Under the pieces are notes generated by a model. That model saw only the letters and a program-made list of their open reading frames with translations, searched no databases and was not told the DNA's origin. Of a stretch of DNA of 64,000 bases, positions 56,995-64,000 are shown piece by piece. The DNA is taken from positions 2,346,001 through 2,410,000 of the forward strand of contig NZ_JASJPW010000001.1 in assembly GCF_030052995.1 (NCBI RefSeq), read 5' to 3'. Source of the DNA: Gemmobacter sp. 24YEA27 (lineage in GTDB: Bacteria > Pseudomonadota > Alphaproteobacteria > Rhodobacterales > Rhodobacteraceae). The position numbers and the translations under genes are program-made. Within the stretch, counting starts at the first letter, position 1. The number at the start of each line of letters is the position of its first letter.

Positions 56995-57497
56995 AAAGGT
57001 GCTCCTTCGAGCAGTCGCATTATCTGAAGCGGCGAGCGACACTCATGCTCAATCTACCCCGGGTGACTTCTTCCATCGAAGATGAGGCGGATGAGGCCCG
57101 TGTCATCTTGCCGCTTCTGCGCAGAACCATCGACGCGCTTTTACCTGTGCCACCCATTGGCTGCCGTGTCATAGCGGGCCTGCTCCTGCGATAAGAACGG
57201 CGCTTTGCGCTGAAAGGATCACCGCGCGCCAGTCGGGTAACCGGGGCATGATCGGGGAGGCGGTGCCGGATGCCGGTGTCGGGGCTACGCGGCGGCGCAG
57301 GCGGCACATCTCGCCAACCGCCTGACCTGAGCCTGCCATTCCGCGAAACAGGCATCCGGGCTAGTTTCCTGCCTGATCTTTCGGCGGTGCCGGAGGACAA
57401 GACGCGGCTGCAGGGCAATCCGGGCCAGAGCGCGGATGTCCGCGACGGGGTGGCGGCGTTTCAGGAAAAACGCCCGGCGCGCTTTACCGGAGCATGA
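56995..57497 (+). pseudogene. Enoyl-CoA hydratase pseudogene
   Basis: Scattered but ordered pieces of a crotonase are readable. ERRATLMLNLPRV-like sequence near 57035 recalls the family start. ALCAERITARQSGNRGMIGE with AVPDAG lies near 57200-57270, then AAQAAHLANRLT. The C-terminus TRLQGNPGQSADVRDGVAAF with QEKRPARFTGA ends at 57497. Frames change and stops occur. The oxyanion-hole GAAAGAG segment is missing, so about a third of a normal gene is deleted. Unlike the single-base splits elsewhere, this gene is truly degraded. Confidence 0.7.
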
Positions 57498-57584
57498 GCC
57501 CCACTTTCCTTTGATACATTCCCATGCTAGCAGCGCGCCCACACACGGGCCGCACCTATGGCCCCCCAGAATTTGGAGAGCCCC

Positions 57585-58007
57585 ATGGCCCTTGAGCGCA
57601 CCTTCTCGATCATCAAACCCGATGCCACCAAACGCAACCTCACCGGCAAGATCGTCGCGAAATTCGAAGAGGCCGGCCTGCGCGTCGTCGCGTCGAAGCG
57701 CGTGCAGCTGACCGCCGCCCAGGCTGGCGAATTCTACGGCGAGCACAAAGAGCGCCCCTTCTACGGCGAACTCGTCTCCTTCATGATCTCGGAGCCGGTG
57801 GTTCTGCAGGTGCTGGAAGGCGAAGGCGCGATTGCGAAGAACCGCGAAGTGATGGGCGCAACCGATCCGGCCGCTGCGGCTGACGGCACCATCCGCAAGG
57901 AATTCGCGCTGTCGAAAGGCGAGAACTCGGTTCACGGCTCGGACAGCCCGGAATCGGCTGCCCGCGAGATCGCCTTCTTCTTCTCGGGTCTTGAACTGGT
58001 CGGCTGA
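57585..58007 (+). CDS. ndk: Nucleoside diphosphate kinase
   Basis: Transfers the terminal phosphate from ATP to other NDPs through a phosphohistidine. The 140-residue product starts [20 protein letters not shown]. The NDK active site ends [20 protein letters not shown], with the catalytic His in NSVHGSD. TTTGGAGAGCCCC precedes ATG 57585. The earlier in-frame ATG at 57558 adds only a poor leader. Two palindromes and a terminator follow. Confidence 0.96.
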   Translation: MALERTFSIIKPDATKRNLTGKIVAKFEEAGLRVVASKRVQLTAAQAGEFYGEHKERPFYGELVSFMISEPVVLQVLEGEGAIAKNREVMGATDPAAAADGTIRKEFALSKGENSVHGSDSPESAAREIAFFFSGLELVG

Positions 58008-58026
58008 GCCGCCGGTGGAACAGGAG

Positions 58027-58074
58027 CCGAAATCTTAATTAAGATTTCGGCACAAATTCCTGCTCAGGAATTTG
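58027..58074. repeat. Two adjacent perfect palindromes after ndk
   Basis: 58027-58050 is a 24-bp perfect palindrome with half-site CCGAAATCTTAA. 58053-58074 is a 22-bp palindrome with half CAAATTCCTG around CT. The second shares the TTyCTGnnCAGrAA core with the palindromes beside cysH. They lie directly before the ndk terminator, so the ndk mRNA would end in three consecutive hairpins. Confidence 0.8.
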
Positions 58075-58075
58075 A

Positions 58076-58107
58076 GCGCGCCTCTGGTTCAGGGGCGCGC
58101 CTTTTTT
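58076..58107 (+). terminator. Rho-independent terminator of ndk
   Basis: GCGCGCC (58076-58082) pairs with GGCGCGC (58094-58100) and six T follow at 58102-58107. The stem and T-run almost touch the convergent cueR stop at 58110. Confidence 0.85.
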
Positions 58108-58109
58108 GC

Positions 58110-58523
58110 TCAGGCGCCACAGTCTTTGCCGGTTGGCCTCTCTGAGGCGAGGCCCGCGAGGATGGGACAATCGGGCCGGTGATCCCCGGCGCAGGCGCTG
58201 ACAAGGTCTGTAAGCGTTGCCTGCATCGCCTTCAGCTCTTTGATTTTCGCCGCGATCTGCGCGAGATGGCTTTGCGCCAGCGCTTTCACATCGGCGCTCG
58301 CCCGCGACTGATCCTCATATAGCGCCATCAGCGCCCGGCATTCTTCGATGGTGAAGCCAAGCGAGCGGGAGCGGCCGAGAAAGGCGAGCTTGTGCAGGTC
58401 GCTTTCGCGAAACGCGCGATAGCCATTGGCGGCGCGAAGCGGGCGGATCAGGCCGATTTCCTCGTAATAGCGGATGGTTTTTGCGGGCAGGCCGGCGCGC
58501 GCGGCCACGTCTTTGATGTTCAT
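58110..58523 (-). CDS. cueR: Copper-responsive MerR-family regulator CueR
   Basis: Activator of copper-efflux genes. The 137-residue product has the MerR helix-turn-helix ([20 protein letters not shown], then [18 protein letters not shown]), a dimerising helix, and two metal-binding cysteines in [11 protein letters not shown] (Cys-x7-Cys), the spacing of monovalent-metal CueR proteins. Its start overlaps the copA stop by 4 bases, so it is made on the copA mRNA and controls its own production through the copA promoter. Confidence 0.9.
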   Translation of the reverse strand: MNIKDVAARAGLPAKTIRYYEEIGLIRPLRAANGYRAFRESDLHKLAFLGRSRSLGFTIEECRALMALYEDQSRASADVKALAQSHLAQIAAKIKELKAMQATLTDLVSACAGDHRPDCPILAGLASERPTGKDCGA

Positions 58524-60931
58524 TCCACAGCCCTCACAAAGCGCAGCCGCAGCGCATTGGTCAAAACAAAGACCGACGACAGAGCCATTGCCCCCGCCGC
58601 GAGCATCGGCGAAAGCTGCGGGCCGCCGAAGGGCACCAGCACCCCCGCCGCCACCGGGATCAGCGCGGTATTGTACCCGAAAGCCCAGATCAGGTTCTCG
58701 CGGATATTCTTCATCACCGCGCGGCTGAGCCGGAGCGCCGAGGCCACCGCCAGCGGATCGCCCCGCATCAGCACGACATCGCCCGCCTCGATCGCCACAT
58801 CGCTGCCCGATCCCATCGAGATCCCGACCCCGGCCGCCGCCAGCGCCGGCGCGTCATTGATGCCGTCGCCGACAAAAGCGCCGCCGATCCGGCTGACGAT
58901 CGCTTGCTTGCCTTCCGGCAATACGCCGGCATGGACCTCTTCGATGCCGAGCCGGACGGCGACATGGCGCGCGGCCGCTTCGGTATCGCCCGAGATCATC
59001 GCAGGCGTCACGCCCATCTCTTTCAGCGCTGCGATGGCGCGGGCCGAGCTGGGTTTCAGCTGATCCGCCACCCGGATCAGACCGGCCACCGCGCCGTCTT
59101 TTGCGACAAAGACCAGGCTTTCGCCGCGTGCGGCGGCCGCGTCGGCACTGGCCAACAGCGCCTCGGGTATATGGTCGAACATCCGTGCGGCACCGACGGC
59201 GATGCGGCTGTCCCCGACAAGCGCCTCGGCGCCGTAGCCGGGGCGGGTGGAGAAGTCGCGCGCTTCCGGAATGGCGGCCCCGGCGGCGGCGAGGATCGCA
59301 CTGGCCAGGGGATGTTCCGAGCCGCGCTCGACCGCCGCCGCGAGGGGCAGGAGGGTCGCGTCGCCCTCGATCCCGACCACACGCGGGCGGCCTTCGGTCA
59401 GCGTCCCGGTCTTGTCAAAGCTGATCCGGCTTTGATCGGAAAGCCGTTGCAGCGCCTCGCCACGCCGGAACAACACGCCCATCTGTGCCGCACGACCCGT
59501 GCCGACCAGGATCGAAACCGGGGTTGCGAGGCCCATCGCACAGGGGCAGGCGATGATCAGAACCGAAACGCCCGCCACCAGCGCCCGGGCCACATCGCCG
59601 GTCAGCGCAAGCCAAAGCCCAACCGTCACAGCGGCCACCGCCAGCACCGCCGGCACGAACCACATGGTCACGCGGTCGATCAGCGCCTCGACCGGCAGTT
59701 TCGAGCCCTGGGCTTCTTCGACCATGGCGGTGATGCGGGCCAGCACCGTATCTGCCCCCACCGCTGAGACCTCGATCACCAGCGCACCATTGCCGTTGAC
59801 GGTGCCGCCGGTCACACGGTCGTCTGCCATTTTGGCCACCGGCAGCGGCTCGCCGGTGAGCATGCTTTCATCCACGGCAGACATGCCCGAGATCACCCGC
59901 CCGTCGACCGGCACCCGTTCGCCGGCGCGCAGCGCAACCCGCATCCCGGGGGTGAGATCCGCGACCGCAATATCGGTCCCGTCTTCAAGCCGCGCGGTTT
60001 TGGGCTGCAGGCCGATCAGGCCGGCAATCGCGGCACCGGCACGACCACGCGCCCGCGCTTCCATCGCGCGCCCGGCAAGGATCAGCGCCACGATCACGGC
60101 GGCGGCTTCGAAATAAACGGCGCGGGCGCTTTCGGGAAACAGCCCGGGCAGGGCCAGAACCAGCACCGAATAGGACCAGGCCGCCAGGGTGCCAAGCGCC
60201 ACGAGGCTGTTCATATCGGGGGCTGCCCGCAACAGCGCCGGGATGCCTTTGACGAAAAACCGCCTGCCGGGGAAGGCCAGCACAAGGCTCGCCAGCACGA
60301 ATTGCATCAGCCAGATCCAGGTCGTGCCAAAGGACATATGCAGCCAGTGATGGAAGGACGGAATCATATGGCCGCCCATCTCGGTCACAAAGACGGGCAG
60401 GGTGAGCCCCACCGCAATCAGCGTATCGCGCCACAGGATCCGTTCGTCCCGTCCCGGATCCGCCGGGGCCGCCGTTTCCAGCGGAACTGTCTTATAGCCC
60501 GATTTCGTGACTGCGCGCGCAAGGGTTGCCGGGTCGGTTGCCTGCCAAAGCGCGACCGTCGCGCGCCGTGTCGCCAGATTGGCTGTGGCCGAGATCACGC
60601 CAGGCTGCGCCTTCAGCACCCGCTCTACACGGCCGGTGCAGGAGGCGCAGGTCATGCCCTCGACCGAAAGCTCGACCGTCACAGGTTTGACCGGATAGCC
60701 GATTTTCGCGACGCTTGCGGCAAGGGCCTCCGGATCGGCCGGGGCGTGATAGCGCACCTGCGCCTCGCCGGTGGCGAAATTGGCGCTGGCCTCTTCGACG
60801 CCAGGCACGGCTTTCAGCGCGCGCTCGACCCGGCCTGTACAGGAGGCGCAGGTCATGCCCTCGAGCTGCAGGCGCGCGAGACGGGTCGCGTCGGCTTCGG
60901 TATGGCGCGGGGGTGTCAGAGTACTGGTCAT
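58520..60931 (-). CDS. copA: Copper(I)-exporting P1B-type ATPase
   Basis: Pumps Cu(I) out of the cytoplasm. The 803-residue product has two N-terminal heavy-metal domains (GMTCASC near residues 25 and 94), eight membrane helices, the CPC ion-site motif in [14 protein letters not shown], the phosphorylation motif [11 protein letters not shown] and the hinge [13 protein letters not shown] 60931 follows AAAGGGATCAATCC. A CueR-type promoter sits directly upstream, and cueR is the next gene in the operon. Confidence 0.95.
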   Translation of the reverse strand: MTSTLTPPRHTEADATRLARLQLEGMTCASCTGRVERALKAVPGVEEASANFATGEAQVRYHAPADPEALAASVAKIGYPVKPVTVELSVEGMTCASCTGRVERVLKAQPGVISATANLATRRATVALWQATDPATLARAVTKSGYKTVPLETAAPADPGRDERILWRDTLIAVGLTLPVFVTEMGGHMIPSFHHWLHMSFGTTWIWLMQFVLASLVLAFPGRRFFVKGIPALLRAAPDMNSLVALGTLAAWSYSVLVLALPGLFPESARAVYFEAAAVIVALILAGRAMEARARGRAGAAIAGLIGLQPKTARLEDGTDIAVADLTPGMRVALRAGERVPVDGRVISGMSAVDESMLTGEPLPVAKMADDRVTGGTVNGNGALVIEVSAVGADTVLARITAMVEEAQGSKLPVEALIDRVTMWFVPAVLAVAAVTVGLWLALTGDVARALVAGVSVLIIACPCAMGLATPVSILVGTGRAAQMGVLFRRGEALQRLSDQSRISFDKTGTLTEGRPRVVGIEGDATLLPLAAAVERGSEHPLASAILAAAGAAIPEARDFSTRPGYGAEALVGDSRIAVGAARMFDHIPEALLASADAAAARGESLVFVAKDGAVAGLIRVADQLKPSSARAIAALKEMGVTPAMISGDTEAAARHVAVRLGIEEVHAGVLPEGKQAIVSRIGGAFVGDGINDAPALAAAGVGISMGSGSDVAIEAGDVVLMRGDPLAVASALRLSRAVMKNIRENLIWAFGYNTALIPVAAGVLVPFGGPQLSPMLAAGAMALSSVFVLTNALRLRFVRAVE

Positions 60932-60954
60932 GGATTGATCCCTTTCGGGTAAGA

Positions 60955-60985
60955 CATATGGGGCTTCCTGTCACAGGAAGGTCAA
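60955..60985 (-). promoter_or_regulatory. CueR-type promoter of copA (19-bp spacer)
   Basis: On the minus strand the -35 TTGACC (60985-60980) and -10 CATATG (60960-60955) are 19 bases apart. The spacer holds the dyad CTTCCTGTGACAGGAAG. A spacer of 19 bases with an internal dyad is the hallmark of MerR/CueR-activated promoters. The leader to ATG 60931 would be under 20 bases. Confidence 0.82.
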
Positions 60986-61046
60986 GGCCCCTGGCCAGGA
61001 AAATGTCATGCGGCTTTTGCATGGCCGGTTTGTGCCATCCCGGGGC

Positions 61047-61077
61047 TTGACCTTACCCCTGCCGGAAGGCGCATATC
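61047..61077 (+). promoter_or_regulatory. CueR-type promoter of copZ (19-bp spacer)
   Basis: TTGACC (61047-61052) and CATATC (61072-61077) are 19 bases apart. The spacer TTACCCCTGCCGGAAGGCG carries the CCTTnCCC...GGAAGG dyad of CueR operators. It faces away from the copA promoter 62 bases upstream, so one regulator can switch both genes. Confidence 0.8.
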
Positions 61078-61100
61078 ACCGTGAAAGACAGGAGATCCCC

Positions 61101-61292
61101 ATGATCAGACTTTCGGTTCCCGTTATGAATTGCGGCCATTGCAAAGCCTCGGTGGAGGCTGCGCTGAAGCCGATTGCGCAAAGCGTTGTGGTTGATCTGG
61201 CCCTGCGCGAGGTGACGGTTGCGGGCGCGGATGCCGGTGCGGCGGTGGCGGCGCTGGATGAGGCGGGCTTTCCGGCGACAGTGCTCGCCTGA
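61101..61292 (+). CDS. copZ: Copper chaperone CopZ-like heavy-metal-associated protein
   Basis: The 63-residue cytoplasmic protein is a single HMA ferredoxin-like domain with the metal site in MNCGHCKASVEAAL (Cys-x2-Cys). It should hand Cu(I) to CopA and to CueR. AGGAGATCCCC precedes ATG 61101. It is transcribed divergently from copA under its own CueR-type promoter. Confidence 0.92.
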   Translation: MIRLSVPVMNCGHCKASVEAALKPIAQSVVVDLALREVTVAGADAGAAVAALDEAGFPATVLA

Positions 61293-61506
61293 GGCCGGTC
61301 TGACCCGGTTGGCGCCATTAAGGATGTACCAGCCGCGAGCATTCGCGGCATTTCGCCCACTTTCGGCGCGCTGACTGTTGCGAATGCCGCACATGTGAAC
61401 ATTTACGAGGGATTGGTGCCGAATCACCCACTTGTATCGTGTTTCGCGAAAGCGCAAATGAGGCATCAGAGCAGCCTCGCTGCTTTGTACCTCGTGGAGC
61501 AGTAGA

Positions 61507-61635
61507 ATGGCGACGAAACAACAACCTCAGCAGGGTGGAAGCCAATCCCCCGCACCCCAGCAGCAGCAGCAGCAGGGCAGCAGCCCGCAGCAGCAGGGCG
61601 GGAAAACGATATTCACGGACTGGGCCTCGATCTGA
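61507..61635 (+). CDS. Small Gln-rich ORF (42 residues), unannotated type
   Basis: ATG 61507 opens a 42-codon frame: MATKQQPQQGGSQSPAP, a run of six Gln, GSSPQQQGG, then a non-repetitive end KTIFTDWASI and stop. GTGGAG lies about 9 bases upstream and a strong hairpin terminator lies 58 bases downstream, so a short transcript unit is plausible. It has no membrane segment or known motif. The Gln run comes from CAG repeats, so it could be a chance frame, but the spacing of ribosome site, ORF and terminator looks gene-like. Confidence 0.45.
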   Translation: MATKQQPQQGGSQSPAPQQQQQQGSSPQQQGGKTIFTDWASI

Positions 61636-61690
61636 CCCCATCCGGATGCTCGGTGGGATGACCTTTGGTCGGAACGCCGGAACAGAGTTC

Positions 61691-61719
61691 AGGGTCGGCC
61701 CCGGGGGCCGGCCTTTTTG
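61691..61719 (+). terminator. Terminator downstream of the Gln-rich ORF
   Basis: GGTCGGCCCC pairs with GGGGCCGGCC around a short G-rich loop, followed by five T and GCG. It defines the end of a short unit starting near 61450. Confidence 0.78.
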
Positions 61720-61842
61720 CGTTTTATTGATGCGTTGCCACCGCGTGTATTCCGGGCGCGCGGTTCGGGCAGAGCGGTTTGAGCCTGGCCGGGATCAGAG
61801 GCGGGGCTTGCAGCCCGCCGTCGGGGCTGCGAAACTTGCACC

Positions 61843-62229
61843 ATGACACAGCCAGAGCCTGAACAGTCCGGTCCTGAACAGGGCGCCGTCGGGGACGCCG
61901 TCTCGTCGATTCCTAATCTTGGGCCGGCGACCGAGGCCGCTTTCGCGCGCGCCGGGATTCACAGCGCCAGCGAATTGCGGGCGCTTGGGGCGGATGAAGG
62001 CTATCGTCGCCTTCTGCTTTCAGGCAGCAAACCGCATTTCATCGGCTATTATGTCATCGTGATGGGCATGCAGGGGCGGCCCTGGAATGATTGCAAGGGC
62101 GATGAGAAAAAGGCGCTGCGCAAACGGTTTGATGCGGTCTGCAAAGAGACGCGCAATTCCGACAGCGGTCGGAATCTTGCGCTGGATCAGGCGCTGCGCG
62201 AAATCGGCGTGGTCTCCAAAGCGGGCTGA
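61843..62229 (+). CDS. TfoX C-terminal domain protein
   Basis: The 128-residue product has a helix-hairpin-helix-like TfoX C-terminal domain: SIPNLGPATEAAFARAGIHS, then ELRALGADEGYRRLLLSG. The N-terminal TfoX domain of the competence regulator is absent, so this is a stand-alone form. The part after residue 70 (HFIGYYVIVMGMQGRPWNDC, then KGDEKKALRKRFD) is shared by alphaproteobacterial homologues. The role is unknown; a link to competence (comEC at 13.7 kb) is only suggestive. Confidence 0.8.
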   Translation: MTQPEPEQSGPEQGAVGDAVSSIPNLGPATEAAFARAGIHSASELRALGADEGYRRLLLSGSKPHFIGYYVIVMGMQGRPWNDCKGDEKKALRKRFDAVCKETRNSDSGRNLALDQALREIGVVSKAG

Positions 62230-62265
62230 GCGAAGCCCCTTGCGCCGTGCTTGGGCCGTGTTGCT

Positions 62266-62700
62266 TCAGGCGACGCGCAACTGGCGGGCGAGGGCGTCAT
62301 TGCCATCCACAAGATCACTGAGCCGCGTGGCATCGAGCTTTGCGTAAAACGCATCCAGCGCCGCGTTGAGCACACAGGTCAATCGGCAGGTTCCGGCCAG
62401 CGGGCAGTCGCCCTTTTGCGGACCAATGCAATCGCTGAAGGCCAGTACGCGTTCGAATTTGCGAAACACGTCGCCGACCGTGACCTCTTCGGGCGGGCGC
62501 GCCAGGGTCAGACCGCCCGAACGCCCCCGAATGGTTTTCAGGAACCCTTGTTGCGCCAGCAGATAAATGACCTGGGCGAGATGGTTCTCCGAGGCATTGC
62601 AGGCCTGGGCTATCTCGGTTCGCCGGACAATCCGGCCGGGGTTCACGGCACAAAACATCAGGGTCTTCATAGCGAGGCTCGTACGCGTGGTCACATGCAT
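62266..62700 (-). CDS. Rrf2-family Fe-S transcriptional regulator (NsrR-like)
   Basis: The 144-residue product has the Rrf2 winged helix (MHVTTRTSLAMKTLMFCAVN, then EIAQACNASENHLAQVIYLL) and the three cluster cysteines in DCIGPQKGDCPLAGTCRLT. That pattern fits NsrR, the nitric-oxide sensor, better than IscR. I use ATG 62700; a longer frame to 62766 adds a Pro/Gly-rich leader. It is divergent from glgP. Target genes are not evident here, and no nitric-oxide detoxification gene is adjacent. Confidence 0.8.
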   Translation of the reverse strand: MHVTTRTSLAMKTLMFCAVNPGRIVRRTEIAQACNASENHLAQVIYLLAQQGFLKTIRGRSGGLTLARPPEEVTVGDVFRKFERVLAFSDCIGPQKGDCPLAGTCRLTCVLNAALDAFYAKLDATRLSDLVDGNDALARQLRVA

Positions 62701-62776
62701 TCCCGGGTCTCCTGGATGACGAATACCCATGTTTTCCGGGCCTGGACCCGGATCGCGCCATGACATAGATCAGATA

Positions 62777-62801
62777 TGCCTTTTTCAGAGGCATTTTTCC
62801 G
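62777..62801. promoter_or_regulatory. Dyad in the Rrf2/glgP divergent region
   Basis: ATGCC and GGCAT form an inverted repeat (ATATGCC - TTTTTCAGA - GGCATTTTT) in an AT-rich patch between the two divergent genes. It could be an operator for the Rrf2 regulator or a small terminator. Pattern only. Confidence 0.35.
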
Positions 62802-62907
62802 CGCCGGAGCCGGAGCGAACTGGCTCAATATGCAGATGCAGCATTGCGCTTGAACTGCGCCGCCTGTTCATATGGGCCGTAACCGTTAGCGAGACAGGTG
62901 TTCCCAG

Positions 62908-64000
62908 GTGACCGACTCCAGCCATTCTTTCAGCGAGCTTCTGCCCGGCGACCTCTCGACCGACATTTTGCGGCATCTGACATTCACCCTGGGCAAAGAT
63001 GGGGCCAATGCGAGCCTTTATGACTGGCGGATGGCGCTGTCCTATGCGGTCAGGGACCGGATCGTTGAGCCCTGGTTCAGATCGACCCGCAAGACCTGGG
63101 CCACAGGGCATAAGCGTGTCTGCTACCTGTCGATGGAGTTTCTGATCGGGCGGCTGCTGGAAGATGCGATCACCAATCTAGGGCTTTATGACAAGGCCGA
63201 TCAGGCGATGGCGGCGGTGGGGATGGATCTGCGCGCCCTGATCGGGAACGAGCCAGATGCGGCGCTTGGGAATGGCGGGCTCGGGCGGCTTGCGGCATGT
63301 TTCATGGAATCGATGGCGACAGTGGGCTGCCCGGCTGACGGCTATGGCATCCGCTATGAACACGGTCTTTTCCGCCAGCTGTTCGAGGGGGGGCGCCAGG
63401 TCGAGACGCCGGAAGACTGGCTGAGCCAGGCCCATCCCTGGGAATTCCCGCGCCCCGAAAGCGCCTATCTGATCGGATTCAAGGGCGAGATCACCAGGAA
63501 AGACGGCAAACAGGTCTGGATCCCCGGTGAGACGGTTCTGGCCGAGGCGCATGATACGCCGGTGATCGGCTGGCAGGGCAAATGGGCCAATACGCTGCGC
63601 CTTTGGGCGGCGAAACCGACCACGCAATTTGACCTGGAACGGTTCAATCGCGGTGATTACGCCGCCGCCGCCGAGCCCGAGGCCCTGGCGCGCACGCTTT
63701 CGCGCGTGCTTTACCCCGATGACACCACCTATCAGGGCAAGGAACTCAGGCTGAAGCAGGAATTCCTGCTGACCTCTGCCGCGCTCCAGGACATCATCCG
63801 CCGCTTCCTTACTGCAAACAGCAATCTGCGCGATCTGCCGAAACATGTGGCGATCCAGATGAATGACACCCATCCCGCGATTGCGGGGCCAGAGCTGATC
63901 CGGCTTTTGACCGACGAGCACGGGATGGAGTTCGCCGATGCGCTGGAAACGGCGCAAGGCTGCCTTGGCTATACAAACCACACGCTGCTCCCCGAAGCGC
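62908..64000 (+). CDS. glgP: Glycogen phosphorylase, 5' part (cut by window end)
   Basis: Releases glucose 1-phosphate from glycogen (EC 2.4.1.1). The frame opens at GTG 62908, right after CAG (VTDSSHSFSELLPGDLS), and stays open to the window end, 364 codons. Motifs: VCYLSMEFLIGRLLEDAITN, LGNGGLGRLAACFMESMATV, DGYGIRYEHGLFRQLF and IQMNDTHPAIAGPELIRLL. The PLP-binding C-terminal half lies outside the window. The -9 region shows GAGACAGG as a possible ribosome site. It is divergent from the Rrf2 regulator. Confidence 0.92.
   Translation, partial: MTDSSHSFSELLPGDLSTDILRHLTFTLGKDGANASLYDWRMALSYAVRDRIVEPWFRSTRKTWATGHKRVCYLSMEFLIGRLLEDAITNLGLYDKADQAMAAVGMDLRALIGNEPDAALGNGGLGRLAACFMESMATVGCPADGYGIRYEHGLFRQLFEGGRQVETPEDWLSQAHPWEFPRPESAYLIGFKGEITRKDGKQVWIPGETVLAEAHDTPVIGWQGKWANTLRLWAAKPTTQFDLERFNRGDYAAAAEPEALARTLSRVLYPDDTTYQGKELRLKQEFLLTSAALQDIIRRFLTANSNLRDLPKHVAIQMNDTHPAIAGPELIRLLTDEHGMEFADALETAQGCLGYTNHTLLPEA

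Overview
This 64 kb, high-GC window reads as chromosomal DNA of an alphaproteobacterium of the Rhodobacteraceae/Paracoccaceae group. I base this on recognisable gene neighbourhoods (cobA-DUF2849-cysI-cysH-DUF934-fpr, gltA/gltX/comEC, pcm-tolC-PopZ-like) and on lineage-typical small families such as DUF6280 and DUF2849. The genus cannot be assigned from sequence reading alone. Nearly all of it is ordinary core metabolism. The only clearly mobile stretch is about 49.6-53.3 kb, next to a tRNA-Leu.

Layout: 0.2-4.3 kb, polar amino-acid ABC importer (ATPase, two binding proteins, two permeases, minus strand). 4.5-6.7 kb, PhnD-like protein, TerB-like protein, RlmJ. 6.7-8.5 kb, divergent Lrp regulator and ornithine/lysine-type decarboxylase. 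8.6-10.4 kb, DUF2235 hydrolase and DUF1624 membrane protein. 10.7-15.9 kb, gltA, gltX and comEC. 16.1-19.9 kb, valS and infC. 20.3-20.9 kb, an alanine-rich membrane-anchored protein. 21.1-26.0 kb, assimilatory sulfate-reduction operon with a divergent Lrp regulator. 26.6-30.6 kb, DMT transporter, tpiA, sufA, sufT-like gene and ssb. 31-35.6 kb, lytic transglycosylase, pcm, tolC, PopZ-like protein and DUF6280. 36-43.3 kb, ygfZ, MsbA-type ABC exporter, exoD, DUF305, PuuD-like hydrolase, lyxose isomerase and L,D-transpeptidase. 43.6-49.2 kb, kynU, pntAB and lipB. 49.5-53.3 kb, tRNA-Leu(GAG), one intact IS5/IS427-type element and decayed IS1182 and IS3 remnants. 53.3-58 kb, arginase, ccmF, ccmH, an enoyl-CoA hydratase ruin and ndk. 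58.1-61.3 kb, copper homeostasis set (cueR-copA and copZ) with two readable CueR-type promoters. 61.5-64 kb, a tiny Gln-rich ORF, a TfoX-C protein, an Rrf2 regulator and the start of glgP, cut by the window edge.

The most striking global signal is about data quality. At least eleven otherwise normal genes, including valS and tpiA, are split by apparent single-base deletions, usually in G or C runs. Adding one G/C at each site restores family-length proteins. I read these mostly as undercalled homopolymers in the assembly, and I annotate the restored genes. Real oddities are a probable AUA start codon for infC, a family of ~100 bp two-hairpin intergenic repeats, clusters of perfect 22-24 bp palindromes beside cysH and ndk, and an internal valS deletion that homopolymer error does not explain. 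I found no CRISPR array, no prophage, no defence island and no convincing undescribed multi-gene system.
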